NCBI GenBank assembly: GCA_012845835.1 | Contig: JABAKD010000019.1 | Location: 14,247,420 to 14,311,419 of the forward strand | Length of the DNA stretch: 64,000 bases | Source: Undaria pinnatifida | Lineage: Eukaryota; Sar; Phaeophyceae; Laminariales; Alariaceae | Direction: 5' to 3' | Shown: positions 46,120-56,357 of the stretch, piece by piece | Layout: every line of letters begins with the position of its first letter | Numbering within the stretch: position 1 is the first letter of the stretch | Program-made: the position numbers and the translations under genes | The notes under the pieces: generated by a model | The model's input: the letters and a program-made list of their open reading frames with translations, nothing else | What the model was told of the DNA's origin: nothing | Database searches by the model: none

Positions 46120-46432
46120 CCGTTATCCTTGCACTACCCTCGCCCTCCCTACTAGAAGCAGCATAACTCAGATCGGGGGTCACAAAGCGTGCCCTCCTTC
46201 CCCCTCCCCACTACGGTACACATGACTTGTGTTTTGTTGCGAGAAGGATTCAACATATTTTTCCGTCGAGGGTTCACGTCGAATTGTACCTACTCACGCT
46301 GCGCTCTCAGCAGTTTGATTATCCAATTTTTGCATTTCTGCAAATCTTACAACGGTGGGAATCGAACTCAAGGACCAACGCTAGTAGTATTCGAAGGTAA
46401 CCACTAGATACACCTCCGGGGCGACCGGCTCC
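46120..46432 (-). mobile_element. SINE with tRNA-like head (S2)
   Basis: The minus strand reads GCCGGTCGCCCCGGAGG, then box A-like TCTAGTGGTTACC and box B-like GAGTTCGATTCCC (the GGTTCGANTCC consensus is nearly matched). The body is shared with 2437-2684 and 52480-52712. Confidence 0.75.
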
Positions 46433-46636
46433 ATATAACTCACTAGGGATGATCAATCATCAATCAGCAGAAAGGAGCATGTCAGGCAGGACGCAACACA
46501 AAATTATATGTCAGTTACGTACCAACACTTCGACCACTCTTTTTCCAGTTGACCGCGGCAGACGACCAAAACACCAACGGAGAGAGAGGCGGCACACCAA
46601 CAACAAAGCACGCCTTCCACACCGCCTACAGTTGTA

Positions 46637-46957
46637 GAGCCGGTCGCCCCGGTGGCGTATCAGGTTATCCTCGAGCCTGGTATAGGTCAGTTTCGTGAGT
46701 TCGAGCCCCGCCGAGTGCATATTCGTATAAATTCGTTGGGACTTTTTCTTGTGCACAAATTGACTTGCGGAAAGCGCGAGAGCGTGAGTTAGCAACACTC
46801 GATGAAAAATCGACGAGCAGTGGGATTGCTGAACCCTATGCGCGATAAAAATTGAAGGCAAGAACCGGGGAGGAGAAGGGACGACACCTGTGACCACGGC
46901 TTGTCCAGAAGCTGGAAAGTAAGAGTGTGAGAAAAAAAAAAAAAAAAAAAAAAAAAA
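46637..46957 (+). mobile_element. SINE with tRNA-like head and A26 tail (S3)
   Basis: Begins GAGCCGGTCGCCCCGGTGG, with box A-like GGCGTATCAGGTTATCC and box B-like GAGTTCGAGCCCC. The body has AGCAACACTCGATGAAAAAT and CCACGGCTTGTCCAGAAGCT. It ends with 26 adenines at 46932-46957. It is arranged head to head with the SINE at 46120-46432 across about 200 bp. Confidence 0.8.
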
Positions 46958-47984
46958 TACTTGTCCATGGAATGTTCTCGGGGAAGATAACCACCAAACG
47001 ATGCAATACTGGGACGAATACATGCCACTGGATTCTTCTGTGGATACCGTCTACTACGTATGTCGAAAAGTTATTCCCTGTTTTTCGTACACCCGCCCCA
47101 TGCTATAAGTCAAACAAAAAGCGTGTGTGAAATAGAGCGCATCAGTGTGTGCTCTTACTGATATCTATATTACTTGCGCGAGTACAAACTACGGCGATAT
47201 GCCCGACCTACCATCCTCAAGGTCTGAGACGCAGCCACTCGTAATGCTGCTCTGTGGCGTTTTCTGGCGCAGTAATCATAGTCACTACCTTCTCGATTTA
47301 GTCGCACGTGCGTTTGCCATGTCTATCCAGATGTACTTACGTACTTACGCAAATTCATCAACGAAATGCACTACCGCTACAGTATACTATGGCATCATAC
47401 CTACCGCGGTACCATGGGATATTGCTATACAGTAAATATCATTTGTTTTGGGACACAATGTGACGCCAGATGGGAAACGATGTATATTTATTGCCAAGTT
47501 TTGTTTTATGAACCTCTCCGTACACCAAGATCCGATGAACAACTAACTGGAGAGCTCCGTTCAAAATGCAAAAATTTGGGCACTTCACGCTTGTCTCGCT
47601 CAGCCTCCATCCGCGTTGACTTCGTCGAGGTGCGGAATGGATAAGGCAGCCTGAGGGGCGTTGGAGCCGCCCCTCGAAGCGATTTAACCCAGAATTCCAG
47701 TTCTGAGAATCCCATACTGAGGCCGAGATAAAATAACTCCGGACCAAAACCCGGTCCCCTCTCGAAAATCAATAATTTTATATAGGGATACAAGGTTTCC
47801 CTTCGGGATGTGTGTAGCGTGAAATCACGGGGGCGTCGCAAGGCGAAAGGGGCGTCACAGGTAACGCACGTAACGTGTTATTCGTGAAACGAGCAATTAG
47901 ACGTGTCACACACATATACTAAACACACAGTGGAACGATTGAGTGAGCGACCTGGCGGACAATATGCAATCGTACGGCTTGTGA
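46958..47984. other. Intergenic, no gene recognised
   Basis: Frames at 47145-47435 and 47506-47841 have no recognisable motif. The segment 47640-47870 has a structured GC-rich look (GGGGCGTTGGAGCCGCCCC is an inverted repeat) but no family was assigned. Confidence 0.35.
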
Positions 47985-49060
47985 GATGTGTGCTCACAGT
48001 TTCTTCCTTGGCGAAAACTTAGGCGATGTTGATCACTGGATATGGTCATCTACTGCTCCTTATATTTCCGGCGGAAACGGCATACCAAGCGAGATAACAG
48101 AGCCCATTTCGGCGCATGATACACCCCTGCCGGCACCCTCGGCCCTGCTCGCCGCCGCCAGAGATATGGTGCTCGGCAGATATGTACGGCTGCTGCTGCT
48201 GCTGTATATTGCTCCAGCTGCCCCGCTGTCGTGCTGCGGCTACTGCTGCGGCTACTGCTGCTTCTACGGCTGCAACTGCTGAGAGGTTGCGATAAAAATA
48301 GAGCACGCGATTCGAGCCTGGCCGGGTAGCGCGGGCCGTTGTTTTTTTAAACAAAACAAGAAGCAACATAAAAATGTAAAAGCTTCTATAAAATTAAAAA
48401 AAAACAATTTGGGGTGTTCAATCCAGGTCTCTTGCGACAGCACCCCGAATGGTGGTCGTTGAGGCACCGGGCGCCCCACCCCCAGCCACCCTCTCTCTCG
48501 GCCGATGCCGGCAAAGTCGTGACGGAAATAGGCAGCCCCGACCCCCTCGAAGTCGAGGAAACCTGGCCCCGGTCGCGCATTCACCAGGCGCACACGGTTC
48601 CAGGCAGCTGTAACGGTGCCCGAGGAAGAAAACGAAACGTTGCGGATGAGTTCAAAAGTTTCTGGCTGCGCGAGAATATGCGTGACTTTGACCATTGGGT
48701 ATGACTGTTGTATGGTTCCCTATATTCCCGGCCGACACGACATACCAAGCGAGATGAAGGGCTCATTTCGGCGCATAATACACCCCTGTCTGCACCCTGC
48801 TCGCCGCCGCGAGAGATATGGCGCTCGGCAGATGTGTACTGCTGTTACTGTATATTGCTCCAGCTACTGCTGCTGCTGCTGTGCTGCGGCCACTGCTGCG
48901 GATTTTCTTCTGTTGTTGCAACTGCGAAGGGGTTGTTCTAAAAATGGAGCCGGATGATTGGAGACTGGCCGGGTTGCGGACCATTTTTTACAAAACAAAA
49001 AACAACGAAAAAAATATAAGTTTCTGACAAAGTTTTAATCAATTCGGGGTGTTGCAAGTG
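47985..49060 (+). repeat. Tandem duplication, about 659 bp period
   Basis: CATTTCGGCGCATGATACAC at 48107 and its counterpart CATTTCGGCGCATAATACAC at 48766 mark two units. Both also contain ATACCAAGCGAGAT, GCTCGCCGCCGC, GTGCTGCGGC and a tail with CTGGCCGGGT followed by A-rich sequence and TTCGGGGTGTT. Both carry short GCT/CTG runs of different length. Confidence 0.8.
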
Positions 49061-49077
49061 ACCTGCAGAACGCAATC

Positions 49078-49208
49078 GTTGGGCTGCGAAAGCAACTGAG
49101 TTCAATGGCTGATGGACACACGACGCGTATGAAAATACGAGGCAGTGTGGTGAGCTAGAGCTGTATTCTTCCTCATCCACCGGAGGATAAAAAAAAACAA
49201 AAAAAAAA
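49078..49208 (+). mobile_element. 5'-truncated retroposon tail (family L), copy 1
   Basis: GTTGGGCTGCGAAAGC through GGTGAGCTAGAGCTGTATTC to CATCCACCGGAGGAT and an A-rich tail. The same 3' end occurs at 51226-51386 (minus), 53000-53312 (plus) and 63742-63810 (minus) with different 5' limits, the pattern of LINE or LINE-mobilised elements. GCAATC on both sides (49072 and 49209) may be a target duplication. Confidence 0.65.
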
Positions 49209-49254
49209 GCAATCCCTTGCCAAATAGAGCCAGCTCAGCGGCGTCTAATACGCC

Positions 49255-49330
49255 CAGAATCGCCACGGAGTTCGCCCGAGATCCAGACATGCTTCATAAT
49301 GTACCCAATGGCAGTCTTGCTTGCCCCGCA
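49255..49330 (+). repeat. Dispersed repeat R2 fragment
   Basis: Matches 2014-2090 in the same orientation; the adjoining 49215-49300 matches the inverted copy at 3010-3125. Confidence 0.55.
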
Positions 49331-49734
49331 GCCGGAGGTAAAAGAAGAAGCCCTTGTCGGCCGGATAGCAGCGAGCCAAAACAAAAAAAGCAAGATCATA
49401 TTTTACATATTGCAAAAATAAATATACACTCTATACAAGTTTCCCCTCCGGGCAGTAATTGCCTAGGTAGGGGAGTGGCGCAAGGACACATTATTTTCAC
49501 CACACGACGCGATGACCATTTTTGTTTGTAATACATAAAAAACTTGCCCGGAAAAAAAATGAATTCACATTTCACCCGCACAAAAATGTGTACTTTCAAT
49601 AGCAGTACTTTCAGCACTTTTTGGGTATAATTCTCGATATAGACGTGCCCACGACCGATCTGCTCTTGAGAAAATACACACAGCACCACTTGATAAAACA
49701 CACAAAACTTTTACACCGTATGATATATATTATA

Positions 49735-50580
49735 AAAAATGAAAATGCACTCCAGCTGTGAGATCGAAGATTTCGTCGAAACTCATCTTTGCAAGCTGTG
49801 TGTGATACTCCGATCGCGCGCATTACGAGTTGTGTGTCCTCATTAAGGATATAGGTCGGCGACTCCCCTTACAACTACAGTGTAGCTATCAGGGTCAACA
49901 GGGTGATTTTAGTCAGTCTGTGCGCTGAAACTATGAAACCCGGGACGAAATCTGACAGCTAGCTGTGGAGGGAAATGTATTATTTTATCGAGTGAATCTT
50001 GTAAGTCGAATAACCGGTGAGGGGGAGGGGCGGAGTTTTGAAGGACGTGGGGACCTGGTTTTGATCACAAGCGAGCGGGGGGGGGGGGGGGAGGGGGGGG
50101 GAAGGGGGGGGGAATTTGTGCATGTAAGTTATAATCCTTTCAAGGGGATAAATCTGACGGTTTTGGCACCAGTTTATTATTGGGGGGGGGGGTTGGGGCG
50201 GGGTTGGGGCGTGTGGGGCAGCTCAATATGTGCGTGGAAACTATACATTATTTTGAGGGGATAAATGTGACGGTTTTGGAAATGATGCATCAGTTTATCA
50301 TGTATATCCTGGGGTAAGTCGTACAATCAGTGAGTAGAGAGAGGGTGGAGTGTTCGAGGGGGTGGGGTTGGGATGGGTTGGGGGGGGGGAAGGTGGGGGC
50401 TGGGGGCGGAGGGGGCGGGGGGGGGGCGGGGGGGGGGGGGGGGGGGGAGGAAGGGTTTTAGGTGAGGGGTTTGTTATACGTGTGGTGCTAGGTCTAGGCG
50501 ATGGTGTGGGTGATGGGGAAGAAGGGGGTGTTCTGGGCGGGGGGGGGGGGGAAAGCAGCGGCATGGATGGCTCTCGAATA
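49735..50580 (+). repeat. G-tract repeat family, long copy
   Basis: A complete head (TGCACTCCAGCTGTGAGATC through GGTCGGCGACTCCCC), subunits with GTGGAAACTATACATTATTT, long G tracts (50075-50115, 50180-50205, 50420-50455) and the terminal GGTGCTAGGTCTAGGCGATG and CGGCATGGATGGCTC blocks. Confidence 0.85.
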
Positions 50581-51119
50581 TATGTATGATTTCGAGAAGA
50601 GCGTCACAATTCAAACTCCAGCGTAGCGATGGCCGGGAAGCGAGAAGGGGCGCGTGTCGCGTGAGATGCGGTACGTTCTGAGAACGAGAGGGGGAGCAAG
50701 AGGACAATAACACGTGACATATGCTATGACAAGAAAAAATCAACTCGCCGCCGTAAAGAGAGGAAACAGCACGCGCACGCACATGGTCCTACCTGTAGCG
50801 TTTTTCTCTCCGCAAGTTGTCTGCCGTCTGTCATCTGCGATTTTCGCAAATGAACAGAAAAAATACTCGTTAAAGAACTGCCTCTGTGGACGTAAATGTA
50901 TAAGGATGGTTTTGCATCTATATTGTTACGATGACAAAGGTCCCTATGTTTCCGCATCGATGGACACGCGCACCCAGAGCGGCCGCACAGCAGAAACGTG
51001 CGGTATGGTGGAGTGACAAATTATGACAGGCTTCAACACAAGCAACTCGCCGTAGCATAGCGAGGACACGCCAAGCGCACATGAATGGTGTCACCTACCG
51101 CTGCTGATGTGCAGCAGGG
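50581..51119. other. Intergenic, with a diverged R4 unit
   Basis: The GTTGTCTGCCGTCTGTCAT block at 50816 is related to tandem repeat R4 (51120-51830). No gene recognised. Confidence 0.4.
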
Positions 51120-51830
51120 TTGTAGCGTTGTGCTGTCCACATGTTGTCTGCTGTCTGTCATCGGCGATCTTACATAAATAGTGTTGCCTACCGCTGCTGC
51201 TGTGGGGCAGAGCTTGTAGCGTTGTTGTTGTTGTTGTTGTTTTGTTGTTGTTGTTTTTTTTTTTTTCGTCCTCCGGCGGATGGGGAAAAATAAAGCTTTA
51301 GCTCACCACACTTCTACGTATTCTCATACGCGTCGTGTGTCGATTTAACTCAGCTGCTTTCGCAGCCCAACGCTAGCTGGCGCACCCGTTGTGCTCTCTT
51401 GGCATGGTACGGAATCATATAAGGACACCAACATGAACACAAATATGAGGACCGTTTGAGTACTAGTATGATATTTAAACGATCCTTACACTTTACGCCG
51501 GCATGTCACTTGACAGAAGCAGCAGAAGCAGCAGTAGCAGCAGCCAGAGGTAGTGGCGTGTAGGCGGGTAGAGCATCGCAGGCTAGCGCCGTGCTCTCCG
51601 CATGTTGTCTGCTGTTTGTCATATGCGATCGTGCATAAATGGTGTTGCCTACCGCTGCTGCTGTGCGGCAGAGTTGTAGCGTTGTGCTCTCTTGGTATGG
51701 TACGGTATCATATAAGAAACACACCAACATGCACATAAATATATGTACCGTTTGGGAACTAATATGATATTCAAACGATCCTTACACTTTACGCCGGCAT
51801 GTCACTTGACAGAAGCAGCAGAGCAGCAGC
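51120..51830 (+). repeat. Tandem repeat R4, two units, first one interrupted
   Basis: ATGTTGTCTGCTGTCTGTCA (51142) and ATGTTGTCTGCTGTTTGTCA (51603) start equivalent stretches. Each continues through GTGTTGCCTACCGCTGCTGC, GTTGTAGCGTTGTGCTCTC, ATCATATAAG and CCTTACACTTTACGCCGGCA. The first unit is split by a retroposon at 51226-51386 and the second has the empty site at about 51683. Confidence 0.85.
51226..51386 (-). mobile_element. 5'-truncated retroposon tail (family L), copy 2, with empty-site paralogue
   Basis: The minus strand reads GCGCCAGCTAGCGTTGGGCT to CATCCGCCGGAGGACG followed by an A-rich and CAA-repeat tail. It interrupts R4. CGTTGT flanks both sides, while the second R4 unit has uninterrupted TAGCGTTGTGCTCTC, so CGTTGT is the likely target duplication. 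Confidence 0.75.
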
Positions 51831-52479
51831 AGCGAAAGGTAGTGGCGAGCATCGCAGGCTCCAATCAAAGCAATCACCTACAACCACAGCAGCCGGACGC
51901 GCATAGAGTTGCAGGCTGCTGCTGCTAGGGGGCTCGACTGCTGCTGGTAGGCAGGATCGTAGCGTGGTGCTCTATATATATGCAAAAATAGGGAAATGTG
52001 CGTGTACCCTCTACGAGCAGAAAAACCCGGTTTGCATCCAAATCATACGTGCGTACACGGGGATAGGGGATGCAAAAATCCAATTCCCCGGGGGTATTGC
52101 GGAAACCCAGGGATTTGCCCTAAGTGTGCCCTCATGGCCGAAAAAGTTAAAAAGGCTTGCCACGCGCGACACACTGCACAGATCGCGCCCAAACCTCCGG
52201 CAACGTGAGCCCGACGGTCGAATTGTGCCCACCCCACCCGATGTTTCGGACAAAGGTGCGAGCACGAAGAGATGTGCCCGAAGGGGAAAAAAATCACAAT
52301 TATACTTGTACCTATAGTCTATGCAGTAGACTACATAGAGACTATAGCTACTGCTGTACGAGTAGATAGTCCGAGGCACCTGGTATGAATATTTCCATGG
52401 AGCCACGTAACAAGCTATTTGTCAAGATGATCATCCTAGTTTTCGTTTGGTTTAGTCTAGAGTTTTCAGTTTTTTCATT
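51831..52479. other. Intergenic, nothing recognised
   Basis: Overlapping frames on both strands at 52000-52400 carry no recognisable motif. Confidence 0.35.
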
Positions 52480-52712
52480 CCTTTCGTTATCCTCGCAATA
52501 CTCTCGCGCTCCCTCCCAGTAGTATAACTCGGACCCGGGGTCACATATGCGGGCTACCCTCCCCCCCTCCCCACTTCGGTACGTCCTTTCATTTTTATCG
52601 CGAGAATATTTCAGCATTTTTGTACCTCGTCGACTGGCATCAAATCGAACTCAAGGACCAACGCTAATAATGCTGAATTCGAGGGCAATCACTAGAAGAC
52701 CACCGGGGCGCC
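52480..52712 (-). mobile_element. SINE with tRNA-like head (S4)
   Basis: Same orientation and body as 46120-46432 (CGTTATCCTCGCAATACTCT, CCCTCCCCACTTCGGTAC, CGAACTCAAGGACCAACGC). The minus-strand head contains TCTAGTGATTGCCC and a GAGTTCGATTT box B-like segment. Confidence 0.7.
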
Positions 52713-52773
52713 TGGGTATTTAGTGTACATAGTATGTTGGTAGTAGTACCTACCAGACTTTCCGCGGCTGATG

Positions 52774-52797
52774 CCGCCCGCTCAATGAAGCGGGCGG
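52774..52797. other. GC-rich perfect stem-loop
   Basis: CCGCCCGCT and AGCGGGCGG form a 9 bp perfect stem with a 6-base loop (CAATGA), in the spacer between two head-to-head SINEs. Confidence 0.7.
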
Positions 52798-52905
52798 AAG
52801 ACCTTGATTTCGGCCTCCAGTGGCATGAAATAACGCGGTTAATAGGATAAAATGCAGCATGCTCGGTTTTTGTCATCGATGAAGTAACCGAAAGGGAATA
52901 TTAAA

Positions 52906-53480
52906 GCCGGTCGACCCGGTGGCGTATCAGGTTATGTTCGAGCGTGAGATTCGTGATTTCGAGTCCCCCGGAGTGCGTACTTGTATAAGTTCTTAGGAAC
53001 CTCGGCGGTAAGCGTGCGCAAGTCCCACACTACCCGAAACGATGCCGTTACGCGGTGGCTATCCTGGTCGACATACTCACGCATCCGTATACAGCAGCAG
53101 CTTGCGCTGCCGGAGTAGGAACGGGGACCCGCCGGTAGGGACAGCTCATGGTATCCCTATCAGAGGAACTGAAGGACACGCCAGCTGACGCGGGATTGCG
53201 AACGCTATTTCGTTTTATTGACACACGAGGTGTATGAAAATAGGTGGAAGCATGGTGAGCTTGAACATTTATTTTTCGACCCCGTCCGCCGGAGGATGAA
53301 AAAAAAAAAAAAGTTGTGCACAAATTGTGACTTACTTGCGAAAAGCGCCAGAGCTTGGTTTAGCAACACTCGTTGAAAAATCGACGAGCAATAGGACTGC
53401 TGAACCCGAGGGGGAGAAGGGAAGACACCTGTGACCACGGCTTGTCCAGAAGCTGGAAAGTAGAGTTCTGAAAAGTATTA
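52906..53480 (+). mobile_element. SINE with tRNA-like head (S5), interrupted
   Basis: Head GCCGGTCGACCCGGTGG, GCGTATCAGGTTATG and box B-like ATTTCGAGTCCCC. The body resumes at 53313 (GTTGTGCACAAATTG, AGCAACACTCGTTGAAAAAT, CCACGGCTTGTCCAGAAGCT), matching 46755-46925. The gap between is filled by a retroposon tail. Confidence 0.75.
53000..53312 (+). mobile_element. 5'-truncated retroposon tail (family L), copy 3, nested in a SINE
   Basis: The longest copy of family L here. The 3' part GACACACGAGGTGTATG, GGTGAGCTTGAACATTTATT, CGTCCGCCGGAGGATG and a poly(A) run match the other copies. The 5' 150 bp is unique to this copy. Intact SINE S3 shows the uninterrupted state. Confidence 0.65.
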
Positions 53481-53574
53481 AAATGTACTACGAGTATCTC
53501 CTCCGTGCTTCAATATAGCGTCGTATTGTACGGAGACATTATTATATGTTATGTAGTGCTGCGCGAGGCCAGGC

Positions 53575-54095
53575 GATCTTAATATATTTTTTGAGGTCCA
53601 CACCAGAGAGCGCTGCTACACGAATCGTCAATTTGTGCGCGATGTGTGTTCATCATCGGATAGCCCACACTGAAGATCGCGTCTATTTGTTTCGTCGTTT
53701 TTGTGATATTAATAGCTTTGTGCATGGCTTCGTATTCTTCGACCAAAGCTACACCAAGAATTCTGAGAACTACAACGTGGAATATAAAAGCAACAGCAAA
53801 CATCTACGTGGAATCGACGGGGGATTATGCAGGGGTTGTTGGTTTGAATGTTAATAATTCATTAAGTTGTCTATGCTTCCGCACAGTTGATAGGCGGCCA
53901 GGTGATTTGTGCTTTGTGTTGATGCGCACGCCAGAGAGCGCTGCTCCACGAGTACTGGACGTGTGCGCAATGTGCATTCACAATCGGAAATCCCACCCAA
54001 GGCCACGCCAAGTTGTCCCTTTATGTTTTTTATAGTTCTATGCATGGCCTTGTAATTTCTTACCAAAGTTTCACCTGGTAACACCAACAACTAAA
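53575..54095. repeat. Tandem duplication, about 329 bp period
   Basis: CCAGAGAGCGCTGCT at 53602 and 53931 mark two diverged units, also sharing GATGTGTGTTCATCATCGGA / AATGTGCATTCACAATCGGA and the TGCATGGC-TCGTA block. On the minus strand both give similar open segments (ALVEEYEAMHKAI and TLVRNYKAMHRTI), so the unit may derive from coding sequence. No family recognised. Confidence 0.65.
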
Positions 54096-54755
54096 TAAAA
54101 TGTGTAAACTAAACAAATCTGACTTCCGGCTCGCCTTCCACACCTCTAATTACTGGCACATGCTGTGCCTCGGAACGTGCACAAACCTGGCACACGTGGC
54201 TCCCAAGATTTTGAGGGGGATTCTTACACCCGGCCTAAAATATAGCACGGGTCTATTGCTTATATAGAGGGCGTCGATAACGGGGATTGTTTCTGGGCTA
54301 AGCTCATCGATTATCGAGTGTGTGACGTTGTGGTGAACGCAAGAACGCGCAAAATATATACTCCGGATTATATTTTAGAAAAGTCAAATTGCGCACGTGG
54401 ACGCTTGATCAACAACACTTGTTTTGTCCCAGTTCCCTGCTCGAGACGTGAGTCTGTCTGTCGCTACTGGTTGGGTTTATCTGTTTGGAGCAAAGCACAG
54501 TTTTTTGCTTGGAAACTTTGCTGCACCCGTCACATAGCGCTTCGAGTGCCAATCGATCTGCGTTACGACTGCGAGTGAAACGGAATAACGAGGTGTGTAC
54601 CCCAGATTATTCTGCTGCTATTATATGTTAGACCGTGGTATCGACAACATGATCAGCTTCGTTTGAGCCGCTCGTGCATTTTACAAATATATATATATAG
54701 TCTATTCATGCGATTTACATCTAACAGTCCATGCTCGGTTTGTAAGAGGACGGGG
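54096..54755. other. Intergenic, nothing recognised
   Basis: An 86-codon plus frame at 54318-54578 has several cysteines but no identifiable motif. Confidence 0.35.
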
Positions 54756-54953
54756 TCACCGATCACGCCCTTGACACACCGGGCACTGTCTAGGCTGGCC
54801 ACCGTGTATTTTGGGTGGGACCGTAACAGCTAAATGTATCACCGCGCTCTCTGCCACAGGCTTAGCGTCATCTCCAGGTTCCCGTTTACCACCGTGTTTT
54901 CTTGGAACAGCAGCACGAAAAGATGTCGACGCCTGCTGAACTCGAACTTTCAA
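54756..54953 (-). pseudogene. Possible piggyBac-like transposase C-terminus
   Basis: The frame ends SAVIHLAVTVPP, then GGQPRQCPVCQGRDR and stop. An H-L/P-V motif followed by a basic stretch and C-x2-C resembles the start of the C-terminal cysteine domain of piggyBac transposases. Only one CxxC is present and no catalytic region is visible, so this is tentative. Confidence 0.2.
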
Positions 54954-55335
54954 GAGGTACGCAAAGACGCAAGGAAACGGTGATCGGTCTCAAGACGCAG
55001 AGGTGGCTCAGCGGCAGGCAGCATGTCGCGCATCACTGTTGGCCGTGCTACCTCGTGACCCTTCCTTGCCGTTAAGAGCGTTGACCGTTCAGTAAATGTT
55101 CCACAATCTAGAGCATGTCAACGCATCATAATTTCACATTTACATGGTTATCGCCTCCCCCGCACGCTGCCTTTTCCATTAATCGAGTTTGTAAGTCGTC
55201 TGTTTATCATTAATCGTGATTATGAATCGTTTCGAAAAAACCTACCGTTAGTTGTAAACAAACAATGTTGTGGTTCGATAACATGTGTTTTGTCACATAT
55301 CGCGACGGGAAAAATCAGGACTCTCGTTACGACTT

Positions 55336-55572
55336 CTAGCATTTTTTGTTCAGCAGGGACGGCCCTGGGCCATAAGCGGCTATCCCAGGACGAATCACCA
55401 ACTTTCTCGTAGCGAGCACAACTCGAGCTGGTCCCTGTAGGGTGTATACCGCCTCAACATACCCAGGAATGGCATCCAGTGCTGTGACCATTTTATAAAA
55501 ATATTTCAAGGACGTCAGCCGTGAGTTCGACGAATTTCGGTTCAATACTCATCTTTGCCAGCTGCGTTGTTG
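55336..55572 (-). other. Conserved block and open frame downstream of the small membrane-protein candidate
   Basis: Minus-strand sequence 55571-55493 (GCTGGCAAAGATGAGTATTG to ATATTTTTATAA) is homologous to the head of the G-tract repeat (GCTTGCAAAGATGAGTTTCG to TTTTTATAA). A frame then runs KMVTALDAIPGYVEAVYTLQ to LLNKKC and stop at 55336. It could be an additional exon or a 3' untranslated region of the gene at 55604-55915. Confidence 0.35.
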
Positions 55573-55603
55573 GTACTTGTCATACTCTCTGTGGATTTCT
55601 CCA

Positions 55604-55915
55604 TCAACTTGGCGATGGTGTTGAAGACTGTGGTGGGCTGGCTGGGCCGGTCGAGTAAAAAATAACGAATACGTTCACATTCGAAATTTCGCTATTGTTA
55701 TAGCTGTAACACAAGACGGAGACGACGTGCTGCTTGTAGACCAACAAACCCACGCCGACACCCAACACAAGAAGAGCGCTCGCGCTGGACAGCGATGATA
55801 CTTGGTAATGAGGTGCATGTTCATCGCGCGCCGCTCTATAAGAATGCATACAGCTCACTCACTCGGAAGCTGCTTCTGCTCCGGCGGTTGTGGTGTCGGT
55901 CGAAGGGGTAGCCAT
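55604..55915 (-). CDS. Candidate two-exon small membrane protein
   Basis: Exon 1 (55915-55863) starts ATG in CACCATGGCT context and encodes MATPSTDTTTAGAEAAS. It ends at GA/GTGAGT, an excellent donor. The acceptor TCCAG at 55785 opens exon 2 (55784-55604), completing an Asp codon and giving a hydrophobic segment (ALLVLGVGVGLLVYK) that looks like one transmembrane helix. The frame ends in a Ser/Pro-rich tail (SPPQSSTPSPS) for about 77 residues. Alternatively, a later acceptor (CACCACAG) could join VFNTIAKLMEKSTESMTST and end KDEY at about 55547. That end overlaps the block shared with the G-tract repeat. Function unknown; no family recognised. Confidence 0.35.
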
Positions 55916-56357
55916 GGTGATGCTTCTCTGTTGCTGCTCCTGCTGCTTTGTTTTTAGGCCTTGGTTGTGTCACTGAAACCACGTGCCCGTTCACCGAGGC
56001 GATCTAAACTTTGCGTCGTCCAGTCTCCGCTATGGTATGGTGGATCTTGTCCTTCGGGTAGTAGTGGGTGTTGTCCTCCTGGGCCCAATAGATTATTGTC
56101 AGCAAGGTTGCGGTGGTACTACGGGCTGGTGTGCTATCGACGGGGGAGATGGGCGTGTGGTTGTTGGCGTGGCCAGTGAGCAGTGAAGGAAGGTGTTTTG
56201 CTTGCAAGCCGAGAAAAACAATGAGCTCACGGGAGTTCGGCGAAGGCGTGAATGATGTTGAAACATCATCAAACAAGTGTAAACTGCTAGTAAAACGTAA
56301 AATTTCCCGATTCGGTATTATTATCGTTCACGTGTAATGCGTATCATCCTATACAAG
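55916..56357. other. Intergenic, nothing recognised
   Basis: It may contain the promoter of the candidate gene on the minus strand. No TATA box or known element was identified. Confidence 0.35.

Noticed and set aside
46637-46712. Complete tRNA gene
   Set aside because: Box A and B are present, but a full cloverleaf with acceptor stem was not found and the sequence continues into a SINE body with a poly(A) tail.
46511-47023. 170-codon minus-strand ORF
   Set aside because: Lies across SINE S3 and its poly(A) tail (the run of Phe is the tail read backwards).
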